Origin: Macrophomina tecta | Taxonomy: Eukaryota; Ascomycota; Dothideomycetes; Botryosphaeriales; Botryosphaeriaceae | NCBI GenBank assembly: GCA_024180945.1 | Contig: JAKSGN010000007.1 | Coordinates: forward strand, 806,001 to 870,000 | DNA: 64,000 nucleotides | Direction: 5' to 3' | Shown: piece after piece, positions 1 to 11,461 of the stretch | Layout: each line of letters opens with the position of its first letter | Position numbering within the stretch: position 1 is the first letter of the stretch | Made by a program: the position numbers and the translations under genes | The notes under the pieces: generated by a model | Seen by the model: the letters and a program-made list of their open reading frames with translations, nothing else | Database searches by the model: none | What the model was told of the DNA's origin: nothing

Positions 1-150
1 GTCCCCAAGATGAGATTTGTCCCCAACGCTAGTGCTAGTGGATGTTACTTTGCTTAACCTGGCTTAGCGCGTAATTTACGAACGCGAAACCACCGCGTCT
101 CTGCCGCAGGTAGACAGTCATCGAAGCACGTAGGTGTTAAGTTTGTTTTC

Positions 151-870
151 TTGTTCTTGAACAACATGGGAGACATTGCGGCCCCTCCAGACCTGCTCTA
201 CGGCTCCTACGAAGAAGCGTATGACGCGCTCAAGACGCATGGCATGCAGCATGGTTACGGCTTCGTCCTTAAGCGGAGCTGGCCTCACAACTCAGCTATT
301 AAAACACGCTACTACTACCACTGCGATCGATTCAGGAACTATCAGTCAAGGGCAAAGATCCTAAGCACAAGCACACGCTCAACAGGATGCCCTTTCAAGC
401 TCGTTATCTTCAAGGCGAAGCACAGCGACCAGTGGAAGCTAGAGGTCCAGGACGAGCATCACAACCACCCACGATCATCAACCCTAGCGCGCACAATGTC
501 TATCGCAGGCGTACATCGTCACAAAAGGAGGTGATTGAGTCAATGACCCATGCTGGGGCGCGGCCGATGCAAATATTGGCCGCGATTCAAATAGAAGATC
601 AAGACACACTGGTTTCTGCTACCGATATCCGGAGTGAGAGGAAGGCAATTCGAGAGAAACATTTGAACGGGAGGAGTCCGATGGAGACACTACTAGACAA
701 CTTATCTACGGCGGACTGGATCTTCGCTATCAAAGAAGGATGCTAATAATCGTGTACAAAATCTCTTCTTCGCCCACCAGAAGCAGATCGAGCTGCTACT
801 TACGAATCCCGATGTCCTCTCAATGGACTGCACGTACCGAACTAATAAATATAAACTTCCGCTATTGCAC
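151..870 (+). pseudogene. Broken MULE-type transposase, N-terminal part
   Basis: The first frame (151-534) encodes a FAR1/WRKY-GCM1-like zinc-binding domain: an aromatic stretch ending YYYHCDR, then a C-P-F-K strand and the H-H-N-H motif near residue 106. This is the DNA-binding domain found on fungal Hop-like Mutator transposases. The message then continues in another frame to 746 and in a third from about 754 to 870, where a segment reading MDCTYRTNKYKLPLLHI matches the strand carrying the first catalytic Asp of the MULE DDE domain. At least two frameshifts and loss of everything after the first catalytic residue make it dead. I found no convincing terminal inverted repeats. Confidence 0.7.
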
Positions 871-2350
871 ATTTTAGACCGCCAGCTCTGGTCTGTCTCT
901 GTGCGAAATCATAGAGTAGCTGGAAGGGAGCCATGAAAGATTTACTTTCAAGCCAATCACTGCCATTTCGGGGAGCAGCCGCCTTTGAAATCTCCGACCT
1001 CGTGCACGATCACGGCGATTGATTGGGGCTTGACTCGGTAAATACCACATACCAACCTTCCTGTGTGAAAGAACCTATTTACTCTAGCATGTATAGCTCA
1101 CCTATGGCCAAGGATGCAGATGGGAAAAGCAAATAAGGCAATGTTTTTATTGTTTCTCTATAACGAGATGGAACTCTGCTCGCTGAGCAAATTATTACTC
1201 CTGCATATCAGTTCGGGAGACTGAAACTCTCCATCAGACCCAAAAGTTTACGAAATCATGCGGTAGTAGTGAAATCGTTTAGTAGCATCATATCTCAGCA
1301 ATGTCCACATAGGCATCAAAACAGCCCCATGACCTTGGTACGGTAGGAAATGCTGAGCTGTCTCCGCAAGAGAGAAACGCCCACGAATAGAAGTTATTTC
1401 CTTGTCGGACTGACTCATGCTATGAGACTTTCAACATGAGGAATATTGTGGAGGCCCTTGAGTTGCTGATTGCTTATACTTCCTATTTCGTTTCAGTGAG
1501 TCTGCTATGCGTGATACCTTGAAAGCTGCACCCCATGACCAGCAAGGAAGCAGCTGAGCATGACCCGGTTTCCCTCACAGGTAGGGGGTCCAAAACTTCC
1601 GTCTTCCACCCTTAAGGGATTCGATTCACCTTTGATATACCAAGTTTATGAATGTGAAGGAGGAAAATAAAGTCTATCAGGCTGCTCGGGCTTTAGATTG
1701 TCCTTGAACTATCTGTAATCGGAGTCTGGGAGATGGCTTGTGCCTCACGGAGATGGGTAGCTTCGCAAAAAACTGCGACATCATAACTTGAAACAATACT
1801 GCGCTTCTTCATTACCAAGCTGTTGAATTGGACAATACTTATAAGATGGATGTGGGAATTGCGCTCGTGTCTTCCTCTCTGCGCTGAGAAACACTCTGCA
1901 GTCTTCACCATCGAACCGCGCCGTGGCCCCGCAATGTCGAATATGGTGCCGTGGATGACATGAAATAGGTTGCGAGAGTTGCCACTCCCCAGAAATCTAA
2001 AGCCAAACGTAAACAAAACGTATTGGAGCTCCCAGTACAACATCCTCATGGAAAGTAGTTTGTTGGATTAAAATAAAGGGAGCGGAACCGAGACAGCTTG
2101 CAGAGGTCAGTGGGTTATTATTTCGCTCTCATTGCTCATTCCGATTTGCTTTGCATTCCTATTTTCGTGCTCAAAAACATCAATTCGCGAATTTCATCAG
2201 CCAAACAATCTTTACCATTCTCTCCCCATCCCAGGTATCATGTCCTTAACCTGTGCCCAGCTCTTTTCTGATTCCACTACCCAAGTCATTAAACCGTCCT
2301 CATTAAGCGTAATCTCATAATAACACAGAGGATCATCAATCTAAACCAAA
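871..2350. other. No supportable gene
   Basis: About 1.5 kb between the MULE remnant and the membrane-protein gene. Open frames here are short (the longest is 118 codons on the minus strand, 1693-2049), lack family motifs and have no intron logic that extends them. It may hold decayed MULE sequence, but I cannot show that. Confidence 0.5.
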
Positions 2351-2432
2351 GTGAAGTGGCCAGCGCCAACCAGCCATCCGGGTATCACAAAACCGCCCCT
2401 GAGACCTCTTCACCCACCCGTGTTCCTCTTCT

Positions 2433-4035
2433 TCAATTCTCCTTCCCCTTCCCCTTCGCATCATCCTCTTCCTTCTTCAACCCCTCATCTACACCCTCTG
2501 GCAGTGGCACGGCCTTCGGGTCCGGCAGATCCAACACCGATGGCAGATCCACAACCCTGGGATCGCCTGACACCGGCTCGTGGATTGTGATAGCCGGCTC
2601 CGTGCCATCAGCTCCACCAGTCCGGCTCGAAGACATCGAATCCGACGGTCCAGCACCGGCGCCATCTTCGCCCGGCGGCTTCGTCCCAGGAACAAGCACG
2701 ACTCTCGGGGTACTGGTGCCGTCACCGAGGTCGGACGTGGAGTCGCGCATGCTGTTCTCACGCTCGAGCCGGACCTCCCGGCCGCGCTTGTGGCAGTACC
2801 AGAAGACGAAGAGCAGAACTGGGTGATAGCGTGTCAGGACACCATAGTCAGATGACGAAGAAACAAGGAGGGCGTGGCTTACTGAAAACTGCCAAGCTCA
2901 TCAAGACATTCGTCCCCGTCACGACAGCCGGGAAGCGCAGCTTCAAGAAATTCAGAATCGCCCGCAGCATCGCCGCGATGGCGCCCTGCTCCGACACCAG
3001 CTTCTTGAGCGGCGGATACTTCTTCGCGTACTTCGCTCCCGACTTGGCATACTTCCCATACTTGCTGCTGCTGCCACTGGCCTTCGCGTTCGCCTCTGCG
3101 TGAAGATGCGCATCCGGCTTCTCCGACGCGGCGGCCAGCACCTCGGGGGCCAGCGCGGCCGTCATCTTGGCGGGCAGCTGCTTGATGAGCGTCTGCAAGA
3201 AGGGCGGCAGCGAGCCGTACATCTTGTCGAGTTGCTTCTCCGAGTTGGTGAGCAGCGACTCGAGGTCGTTGTAGGCGTGCGGCGCGCCGTTGACCAGGTC
3301 TTTCAAGACTTGCTTGAACTTCTCGAGCAGCTCCTGCGACTCCTTGCTGAAGCTGAAGACCCGGTTGTTGACAGCGGCGAGATTGAGCTGGTCGAGAACT
3401 TCGGCCAGGTCGTTCTCTTCCTTGGCGGCTTCGGCTTCGGCGGGCGTGGGGTCGGTGATGGTGGTTGTGGTGTTCTTGAGGCTGCCGTCGGGGTTGAGTT
3501 CGACGCCTTCGCCTTTCTTAACGGCGGCGGCGGCGGAGGCGAGTGTGTCGGCGCTTTTGGCGTCGGCTTTTGACTGGCGCATGCTCTGAGAGTGGCGATT
3601 AGGCTGGTGTTTGCTGTTGTGGAGACTATTGAACGGGGAACTCACCTTGGCGCGCTTGGGGATATCCGGCACCCACGACCAGTAGCCCTTCTTCTTCTTG
3701 CCGTCTTCGACCGGTGGTGACTGCGGCAGAGGAATCCTGTCCGCGCCGTCCATCAGAGCTACCTGCGCATCGTTGCCTCTTGTCTGGGTTTGTAGCGAGG
3801 GACCATTCTCGAGGACGGGGAGGCTGGCGGCGGTAACGGGCTTGGGCCGTTCAGGCAGCGGAGGAGTAGTGCCTTCGGAGGTGATGCGCTCGAGGAAGGC
3901 CTCTTCTTCGTCGTTCAGGATGGGCGACTTGGGCTCGGAGGCGCCCTGGGCTTCGGCAGCCTGCTTCGCGGCGCGCTCCTCGACTTTCTTGTCGCGATTG
4001 CTCTTGAACTTCTTGTAGGTGAAATATTCCAGCAT
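2433..4035 (-). CDS. Conserved fungal single-pass membrane protein, function unknown
   Basis: Three exons: 4035-3646, 3585-2883, 2818-2433. Intron 3586-3645 (60 nt) is in frame and has GTGAGT, a CTAAT branch point and CTCAG. Intron 2819-2882 (64 nt) starts GTAAGC and ends CCCAG. Splicing gives 492 residues and, importantly, joins two halves of one hydrophobic helix (about residues 366-381, MSLAVF then LLFVFWYC), followed by a basic stop-transfer stretch KRGREVRLE. The N-terminal part is polar, with a YWSWVP motif and the phrase VLDQLNLAAVNN typical of a widespread uncharacterised Pezizomycotina family, then a helical domain and a Pro/Asp-rich tail. Orientation suggests a long N-terminal cytoplasmic domain. 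It is a host gene, not a transposon gene. I assign no biochemical function. Confidence 0.75.
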
Positions 4036-5348
4036 GGTTGCGAAACCAGCGAATCGATGCGGTTCGATTAGTATATTCGTGTAGTCTTCTTTGAGAGAGC
4101 GGTAGGTGGAGGCGAGAGGTCGGCGGTTGCGGTGGTTTGACGTAGGGAGTGCGGCAGGCAGGTGAAACCAGAGCTGTGCTGCCAGGCTTCGCGACGCATA
4201 AAGCAGCGGCGTGTGATGGGCAGCCTATCAGACTGGCTGTCGGGAGCCATGACGAGTGCGCGCATGCTTGGGCCGGGGCTGGTGTGGCGCAAGCTGCGCG
4301 ATCTCAGCTCGGTCGAGACTCCGCATCCTTGTCCTTGCCCCCCGCTTGCGTCATCCTGAGTGCACCGCCCGCCTCAACAACAACATATGGGAAAAATTCA
4401 AACGACGTCTGGGGTGAAGGTCGAATAAAGAATTTAGTGAAGAGCGTGATCGCTGGCACACTCTTGATAAAGTTCCGCGCACTGAGAAACCTACCCAGCG
4501 ATCAATACTCGCCGTATCATAACCTGCCCTTTCCCTTCGGAGTAGAAGCACCCGTCGAGATACGAATGTCTAAAGAACATGGTGACATTGAGGCCGGATA
4601 AATGCTTCTAATACCCACGCATATCTCTATGGTGTGGTAGTAGGTGATTGGCAGGGGAACCCATATCTAGCTGAACAGCGCTCTGCACCACATACGTATC
4701 TAGAGCATCGCCGCTAACAAGGCTCATTGAACGCACTTGCCCGTACCATTGAGCAAGGTTGAAGCAGGAATTTCGGCGGCTTGTTTGAAATGAGGGACTT
4801 CTTGGCATTTGATATCTTGTGTGGTTCCAGATCCTATACTAAGCCATTTAATGCATTGCACTTTCGCCCGTACTTTTGAAGTGCACGGATTCTGCCAAAG
4901 CTGGCGGAAAGTGGGAACAAGGTACTACGAAATCGGACGATGCGTTTTGAGATATCTTTTAGGAATAGGTAGGTTTGTAACATACACTGATGCACATATT
5001 TTATGTTTGAATGATATCGATGAGCGGGGTGACATTCCAGCACGAATGCCAATGCTCCATCAATGCCTGCCACTGGTCAATCTTCAATTTTTTCACAGGC
5101 AACTGTGATCTCTACGTTCAATGCCCCATCAAGGCACACGCGAGGTATTTCAAGGCTCCTCCTATGTAGCTGTCCATCATACTTCCTGCACAGTCTATTT
5201 TCGTCTGGACTCTGAATCCTCATATGTAAAGCATTCTCTGCTCAAAGCCTCTCCTTTACGGAACCTTCTCACCATCCGCAAAAGTTCTGTCCACACTGGG
5301 CCACCCACACACGGATTGGATCTCGCTTCACAGGCAGATTATCTCCAG
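4036..5348. other. Intergenic, no gene recognised
   Basis: Divergent upstream region between the membrane-protein gene (minus) and the SANT-like gene (plus). The first 250 bases probably form the 5' region of the minus-strand gene. The remaining small frames (up to 150 codons) overlap each other on both strands without motifs. Confidence 0.5.
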
Positions 5349-6942
5349 ATGTCTTCAAGCAGGGTGAGCCCTTCTCACGCGAGGTGAGGCTCCCGCTCAC
5401 TCATTGTCTGACAGATGAACGTCGTGGATCGTGACGTGGGCGGCATGCCCAATGCGATTGCTGGAACAAGCGAAGCTCGCATGCCAGGCCGCCTACCGAA
5501 TCCACTTACCAATAACCTTGATCAGACCCACCTCCTCGCCAGCATTGCCAGTGAACCAGACATGCCATTTACCTTCCTCGACGCTCCACCGAACCAAGAA
5601 GGGGACGGTATTGACGGCGAATTTGAGCATGAGGATGACGGGTTTCCATCATTCCTGACCTCGAGCATGAGCGACAGCAACATCGCTGCCAATGCGACAT
5701 ACCAGCCAAATAAACCAGATAAACTTGGCAACCCTAGTCCTGCAGACCCTGGCATCAGTATGGATGCGTATCTAAACATGGAAATGGCCACCGGTAATGA
5801 TCCTCCCACAAACACTTCTCAAGCCGCAGTCCACCACGGCAGCAATGCTCAAAGCAACATTCAAGCTGCGACGAAGAGTGCTCTGGAAAAGAGAAGACCC
5901 GCAAGGCCCCACGAAAAGTTAAGGGCAGGAAAGAAGCGCACCCATGAGTTGATCGAGCCGACAGGCGGGTCTGACGACTCCAGCGAATCTCTCTCTGACT
6001 CGGACTCGTTCAGGGAGTGCGAAAGCAGTGATGATGCCGACGATCATCTCGATGCATACGGGGCAAGTACCACCGCCTTCAACCCAGATTGCCTCCCCCC
6101 CACCCCAAACTGACATATCCTCCCCGCCGCAGCCCGAAAGCCCCGCCCGCACGACCAAAACTCAGGCTCGCAGCAGCAGCAGCACCGTCAGGAAGCCCCG
6201 CGTCACCTCCACCAACTCCCCCTCGACGGCCGCCGCCCCCTCCGTCCCGGCCAAACGGCCTCGCGTCTTCGCCAAACACGGCCGCCGCCTCAGCACGACC
6301 CTCGACGCGACCGACGCGCTCATCTTCTCGCTCAAATCCAGCAACCACAGCGACAAGGCCGTCGCGGAGCGCCTCCGCGCCGCCAAGCTCGCGGCCTACG
6401 ACCCCAAGACCATCTCGACGCGCTACCGCCGCCTGCGCGAGGCCCGCATGCACGAGACGGACGAGCTGCTGCGCCGCGGCCGCCGGCACTGGACGCAGGC
6501 TGAAGACGCGGCGCTGCTGGGCGCGTACGTCGAGGCGCTGCAGCGGCAGGACGAGGAGGTAAGGAAGGCCAAGAAGCGGTTGTATAAGACGACGGCGTTT
6601 CTGCTCGCGGAGAGGGTGCCTGGCGCATTTTTTGGCGCCGAGGCATGTGAGGAGCGGTGCACGGATTTGATGACGGGGAGGGCGGTGACGGAGAGGGACA
6701 GGGGGGATCCGGAGGTACGGAGGAGAGAGGCTGGCAGGAGGTTGGAAAAGGGGTGGGAGGTCGAGGTGAGGAGGTTGCTAGAGGAAGAGTGGGCGTGGGA
6801 GGATGAGCTGTTGAAGAAGCTGGCGGAGCAGGAGAGGGAGAGGAGGAAGGGGTTGAGGGCGGAGAGGGGTGGGTCGGTGAGGAAGGTGAAGGCGGAAGAG
6901 AAGGCGAAAGCGGAGCAGGCGAGGGCGAGAGAGAAGACGTAG
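5349..6942 (+). CDS. SANT/Myb-like nuclear protein, one apparent frameshift
   Basis: Two overlapping frames, 5415-6113 and 6028-6942, read as one protein if one base is removed near the seven-C run at 6095-6101; no intron with the right phase was found there. A tiny first exon (5349-5363) followed by a 51-nt intron (5364-5414, GTGAGC to GACAG) is possible, otherwise translation starts at 5415. The N-terminal part is disordered and acidic, with a Ser/Asp-rich tract near 5975-6050. The second part has basic tracts (AKRPRVFAKHGRR), a helical segment, then RRHWTQAEDAALLGAYVEAL, which resembles the first helix of a SANT/Myb repeat, then long charged helices. It probably acts in chromatin or transcription. 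The frameshift may be a sequencing error in the C run or real damage. Confidence 0.5.
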
Positions 6943-7275
6943 GGAAAAGGAAGGGGAAGCGAAAGGGAAAGGGAAATGGTCTAAAGGGTGGAGGCTTTGG
7001 TATGGCCCGGCATACTGGAAGCGGCCAAGGACGGCCGGAGAAGACCTGAAGGCAAGGCAATGGGAGGTATGGTCAAGAAGGTCGGTTGCATAATTTGGCC
7101 TCGGGTTACCTGAAATTGTCGGGAGGGCGGGAACTTTATTTATTTCTTTTTTTGGGGAAAGAAACAGTCTCGATATTAGAAATTTCAAGGTTTGGAATCT
7201 TCTTTGGCGGCATGGAAGCTGGTGCTGGTGGTCTGGAGCTTTGCCGATTCATATCAAAGTTTGCTATCAGGGTTA
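6943..7275. other. Intergenic up to the first pogo element
   Basis: Purine-rich 3' flank of the SANT-like gene, then about 200 bases with nothing recognisable. It ends with the TA target duplication (7274-7275) of the neighbouring element. Confidence 0.5.
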
Positions 7276-9128
7276 ACGTGTTTCACCACCGAGCCGTCCA
7301 AACCACCGAGCCGTCCACTTCCTCACCAACATCACACTTTGAACTCAAGTTATTCAACACAACACAAAAATTTCAATAAACTAGTAGCGATCCTAGATTA
7401 CTCAGTACCTGTTACCTCCTCTGTACAAGTCCGTCTGTTGTGCCCGGTCTTGCCGCAGTTCCCACAGCGCCGTTGAGCCCCCTGCGCGCCCTCTGCGCGA
7501 GCCTTCTTAGAGGGCTGTTCGCTGCCCTCTGCCCCCCCAGCGCCCTGAGGATTAGATAGCTGACCGCCGTCTACCATTGTTAGCGTGCCCCGATTCTGTA
7601 CGTACTTTCTTTTACGCTGTTTCTTCTTGTTTGCGGCCTCTGTGGCCCTTTGAAGGGCAGAGAGTTCGTCGCGTACTAACACAGCAGAGTGCACCATGAA
7701 TGACGCGCCTTTTACGAGCGATTGAAGCGATCCACGCGCCTCTGTAGGTGAGGAGCTGCAATACTGCCTTATCTGCTGATAAAGTAGCCTTGATTGGGCC
7801 TCTAATTCGCGCATATTGCTGGGCGTTTTGGATTCCCATGGGACAGCCTCTGGTGCAGGCGGTGTAGGCGTACGAAGCCTGACATCAACCTTCGATAACA
7901 CAACCTGCGGGTCGAGCGGCACCAAGCCAGCTCCTCGGAAGCTTGCACAGATATTCTCCTTTGTGAACACCTTGTAATAAGCCGCCTTGTACGCCTGTAT
8001 AAAGGCTGGTTTGTCGATTTTTGTGGCCATCAAGCGCGCCAAGCCTGAGATCTAAGAGCGGTACGCCCGCTTTAACGGCGAGAAAATGCCCACATCAAGC
8101 GGCTGCAGGAGGTGCGACGAATGCGACGGCATACAGACGGTAATAATCTTCTCCTCCTTGCACAGATCCTAGAACTCAATTAAGTTATAGCTCTCGTGGC
8201 CGTCGATTATGAGCAGCCGGTACACCCCCACAGTACGCGACTTTATATGCGCGTTAAAGTGCTCTAACCACTTCACTCCAAGCTCATTTATCGTCCAGCC
8301 GTTGGCGCTGACAGCAACAACCCAGTCCTCCATGCCAGAGGTGTCTTCGTACCAAGTGTTAATGTGGTTCTTGCCGGCGAAGATCGTAAAGGGTGGGATC
8401 GTCCAACCGAGCGCGCTAATCGCGTTAATAACTAAAGTCCACTCGCGATTGCCTGGCTAGATAAATTTTCGTTTTCCGCGCCTTTCAGAGCCTGTAATAA
8501 CTAGCAGAGAGCCTATTACGCCCATCATAAAGCCAGTTTCATCAAAGTTGTACGTATCCTCGTCTAGGATACCGTACTTCTCCTTCACAGAGCGAACGAG
8601 GTCGAACTACCGCTCGATAACCACTGGGTCCTCGTTTAAGGCTCGCTGGCGATCGTACGCGCGAGTCCAGCACGTTTTGAGCTCATCTCTGCGGCTGATG
8701 AACCTGTCTGGCTAGTTCTTGCCCACGGTACCCCCGTCGCGCTCTGCCAGCAATTTGTTGGCCATATCACGTAGTATATCCTTGGAGGGCGGAAACCCTC
8801 TCGAATCCAGGTCCAGTATACGCTCGACAATCGCGCCTTCTTCATGTTTGGTAAGCTTCTTGCCGTTAGGCACAGCTTCTACGCGTGGTATGGCACCTGC
8901 GCGTCGGTCGCGTACGGTTGATCGGGGAGCAAGGTACTCGCGACAGGTAGCTCTTTCGCTGTGCGACGCGTGGGTATCAATAGATTGGATAGCAAGGTTA
9001 ATATACTGAGTTTTCTGGGATGATTTCATAGCGTTGTGGTGATGCATCGTGTTGAGTTTTCATCCGATGCGTTTTTGGTGAGGAAGTGGACGGCTCGGTG
9101 GTTTGGACGGCTCGGTGGTGAAACACGT
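7276..9128 (-). mobile_element. Pogo/Fot element A, copy 1
   Basis: 1853-bp DNA transposon bounded by inverted termini starting ACGTGTTTCACC and flanked by TA duplications (7274-7275, 9129-9130), the target of the pogo superfamily. Each end carries two copies of ACCACCGAGCCGTCC with a 17-bp period (7285-7299 and 7302-7316 on the left). It is repeated in inverted orientation at 39956-41807. Coordinates of the two copies sum to 49083 across the whole coding region, so there is no internal length change; the compared coding stretches are identical and I saw one base gained or lost plus one substitution in the termini. Confidence 0.9.
7398..9047 (-). pseudogene. Pogo/Fot transposase A with amber codons (copy 1)
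   Basis: Reads as one continuous frame from 9047 to 7398 except for five in-frame stops, all TAG. By alignment to the intact transposase at 11525-13174, two replace Trp (after GKN and after VIER), two replace Gln (before PGN and before ISG), and one lies before DLCKE. Domain order: N-terminal HTH/CENP-B-like region, DDE_1 catalytic core with NFDETGFMMG, IDGHES and LLQPLDVG, then a leucine-rich C-terminal part and a CCHC knuckle (CGNCGKTGHNRRTC). The pattern of CAG to TAG and TGG to TAG is what RIP (CpA to TpA on either strand) gives. The protein cannot be made in full. Confidence 0.85.
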
Positions 9129-9192
9129 TAGTGAGGATCAGGCTGGATTATGATAGTAGTGATAGCCTATCGATAATGTATCACTATCGATA

Positions 9193-11037
9193 ACGTACTC
9201 CATAAGCGAGATGGCCACTTTTCACCAACACCAATTGATTAAGTCCTACTTTTCTACCACAACACAACAAATCTTACTATAATTCCACTTTAAATCAATG
9301 AACTAGGTTATTCTACAGCTTTCTGACAAGTGCGCGCATTATGGCCGGGTTTGCCGCAAATTCTACAGCTCCGAACGTTCGTACGAGCCCCGCCTACACG
9401 ACTACTACTTTGGTGCATTTCTTGCTCTATCTGCCCATCCACATCCTTTTGATCCAACGAGTCCTGTGCACCTTGTATAGTAAGCGATCCTCCAAGTCGC
9501 ACGCGTGTCTTTTTTGCCCTCCGGCGCTTGCTTAATGCTTCGTTGGCTTTGCGAAGTGAGGAGTTCTCTGCGCGAAGAAGAGCCACCTCGTGCATCATAG
9601 CTTTCGTCCCCTTTGCAAGCTGGTTGATAGCATTAAACATTGACGTTGGCGAGCTATTCTGGTGGTTGGAAATGCGAGTCTTAATAAGTTCCGACTGCGA
9701 GGTAGCCTCTCAAGGGTTTTGCGGCGTCTTTGAAACCCGGGGTTGTGCCGTGCTAGGCCGGGAGTTTGGGGGAGTCGGGGTCCGAAGCTGTACATCTAAC
9801 TTGGAAAGCACCCTCTGTGGATCATACGGTACAAGCCCAGCTCCTACAAAGCCACCTCGTACGTTTTTTTCCGCCATAGAAGCAAAAAAGGCTGTGCGGA
9901 AGGCGCAAAGGAACTCGAGCTTGCTTACGTGATTAATATGCGCGCGCATTAAGTCCTCGATCTGGCGACCGTACGCCTGCTTGAGCGGTCCAAAACAGCT
10001 GACATCTAATGGCTGGAGGTAGTGCGAGGAGTGTGGAGGCATGCAAAGCGTGATAATGTCATGCTCTTGGCAGTAGAGCTCGAATGCGGTCGAGTGGTGG
10101 CTTTCGTGGCCGTCGAGTACTAGCAACCGATATTTGCCCTTTGTTCGAGCTGCTGTATGGCGATCGAAGTGTTTAATCCAATCCAGGCCTATGTCGTCCG
10201 TGGTCCAGCCATTATCGGATGTCGCAATAACCCAATCGGGCGGCAGGTTACATTCCGTATACCAATTGGCAAGATGGTGTTGAGCCGCGAGAATGATGAA
10301 CGGAGGGATGGACCAGCCTTGAGCATTAATGTCTTGGATAACCGTTGCCCACTCCCGGTTGCCAGGCTGGGCCAATTTTGCTTTGCCAGGACCATCCGAA
10401 GTGGTTACCACCATGCCGGCAAAAATAATGCCCATCATAAACCCAGTCTCGTCAAAGTTGAAAGAATCCTCATCTAGTATACCGTACTTGGCTTTCACGT
10501 TTCCCACAAGCGAAAACCATTCGCGAATGACCTTTGGATCTTCGCATTTGGCCCTCTGGTAATCGTATTTGCGAGAAAAATGCGTGCGCAGCTCTGGTTG
10601 GCGATTAACAAAGTTGGAGGCCCAGTGCTTGCCGACGCATGGCGCGTCGCGTGCGCGCAATAATTGGTTGGCCATATCTTCCACGCCGCGCAGCCTAGGT
10701 GGAAATGAACGCGTATATAGCTCGACTATATGCTCAATTACAGCTCTTTCTTCCAGATCCGTAAGCTTGCGCGAGTTGGCTGGAATATCGCGTCGTGCAG
10801 GCTTACCGACCCGTCGGTTTTGCAATGTTGAACGCTGTACGTTATAGATCTTTGCCGCAGCTCTAACGCTTAGATTTTTGTTTTTCTGAAGAGCTTCGAG
10901 GGCTAAATTGATCCTGGCTTCGTATTGAGTGGATTCCATTTTTCGTGGTGGAGGAATTGATGTTGTAGATAGAAGAGGCGCGCCGCGGTGGAAAGTGGCC
11001 ATCTCGCTTGGGTGGCCATCTCGCTTATGGAGTACGT
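9193..11037 (-). mobile_element. Pogo/Fot element B
   Basis: 1845-bp element starting 64 bp after copy 1 of element A ends. Termini begin ACGTACTCCATAAGCGAG, with TA duplications at 9191-9192 and 11038-11039. The right end, which lies upstream of its transposase, has the motif GTGGCCATCTCGCTT twice at 10995-11009 and 11012-11026 (17-bp period); the left end has it once. Its termini resemble element C (shared ATAAGCGAG core) more than element A. Confidence 0.9.
9308..10939 (-). pseudogene. Pogo/Fot transposase B with one internal stop
   Basis: Frame open from 11002, but the start at 10939 (MESTQYEAR) aligns with the other transposases. The catalytic core is complete: FNFDETGFMMG, LDGHESHHS and LQPLDVSCF supply the three Asp positions of the DDE_1 family. 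A single TGA at 9710-9712 interrupts it after KTPQNP. The same frame then resumes through a helical segment to a CCHC knuckle (CRICGKPGHNARTC) ending at 9308. The stop is best explained as CGA to TGA, a CpG transition. It lies C-terminal to the catalytic core, so a truncated but catalytically plausible protein of about 409 residues could still be produced. Confidence 0.85.
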
Positions 11038-11461
11038 TAAATATATAACAAAATGTCGAAATTTTGAGGTCAGAACGAAATGGATTGAATTCTGCCTGGC
11101 TCTCTGAGAGCCGTTAAGTGAATGTCTTTATATACACTGCATTGAAGCATAACCGAGGAAACAATAGATCCGAGGGAAAGTAGGATACCTAGGTGTAGGG
11201 GGACCGAGGAAGGAATCAATGTGGTGTCTAAAAGAAATGGATGGAAAATTATGGGCATAATGGATGACACAAAAGGATGAGAATAAGAAAATACACAAAA
11301 TGGATTCTCTTACTTTATTGTCTACAATCATCTAAAACATTATACGACATATAATCAACGTGTTTATTTCGCGACAGAACTCTTGTTCTACTGTACCATA
11401 ATTGCAGTCCAACTATCAACTTCCCCGACACCTCTCTCTCCCTCCTTTTTTTTTTTTTATA
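11038..11461. other. Spacer between pogo elements B and C
   Basis: 424 bases with no gene. It contains a T-rich tract (about 11447-11458) immediately before the TA (11460-11461) used as target by element C. Confidence 0.5.

Noticed and set aside
6067..6132. A 66-nt intron (GTACCA to CGCAG) joining the two frames of the SANT-like gene
   Set aside because: Its length is a multiple of three, so it does not move from the first frame into the second.
10157..10562. Plus-strand frames across the pogo elements as genes
   Set aside because: They are reverse-strand shadows of the transposase genes.
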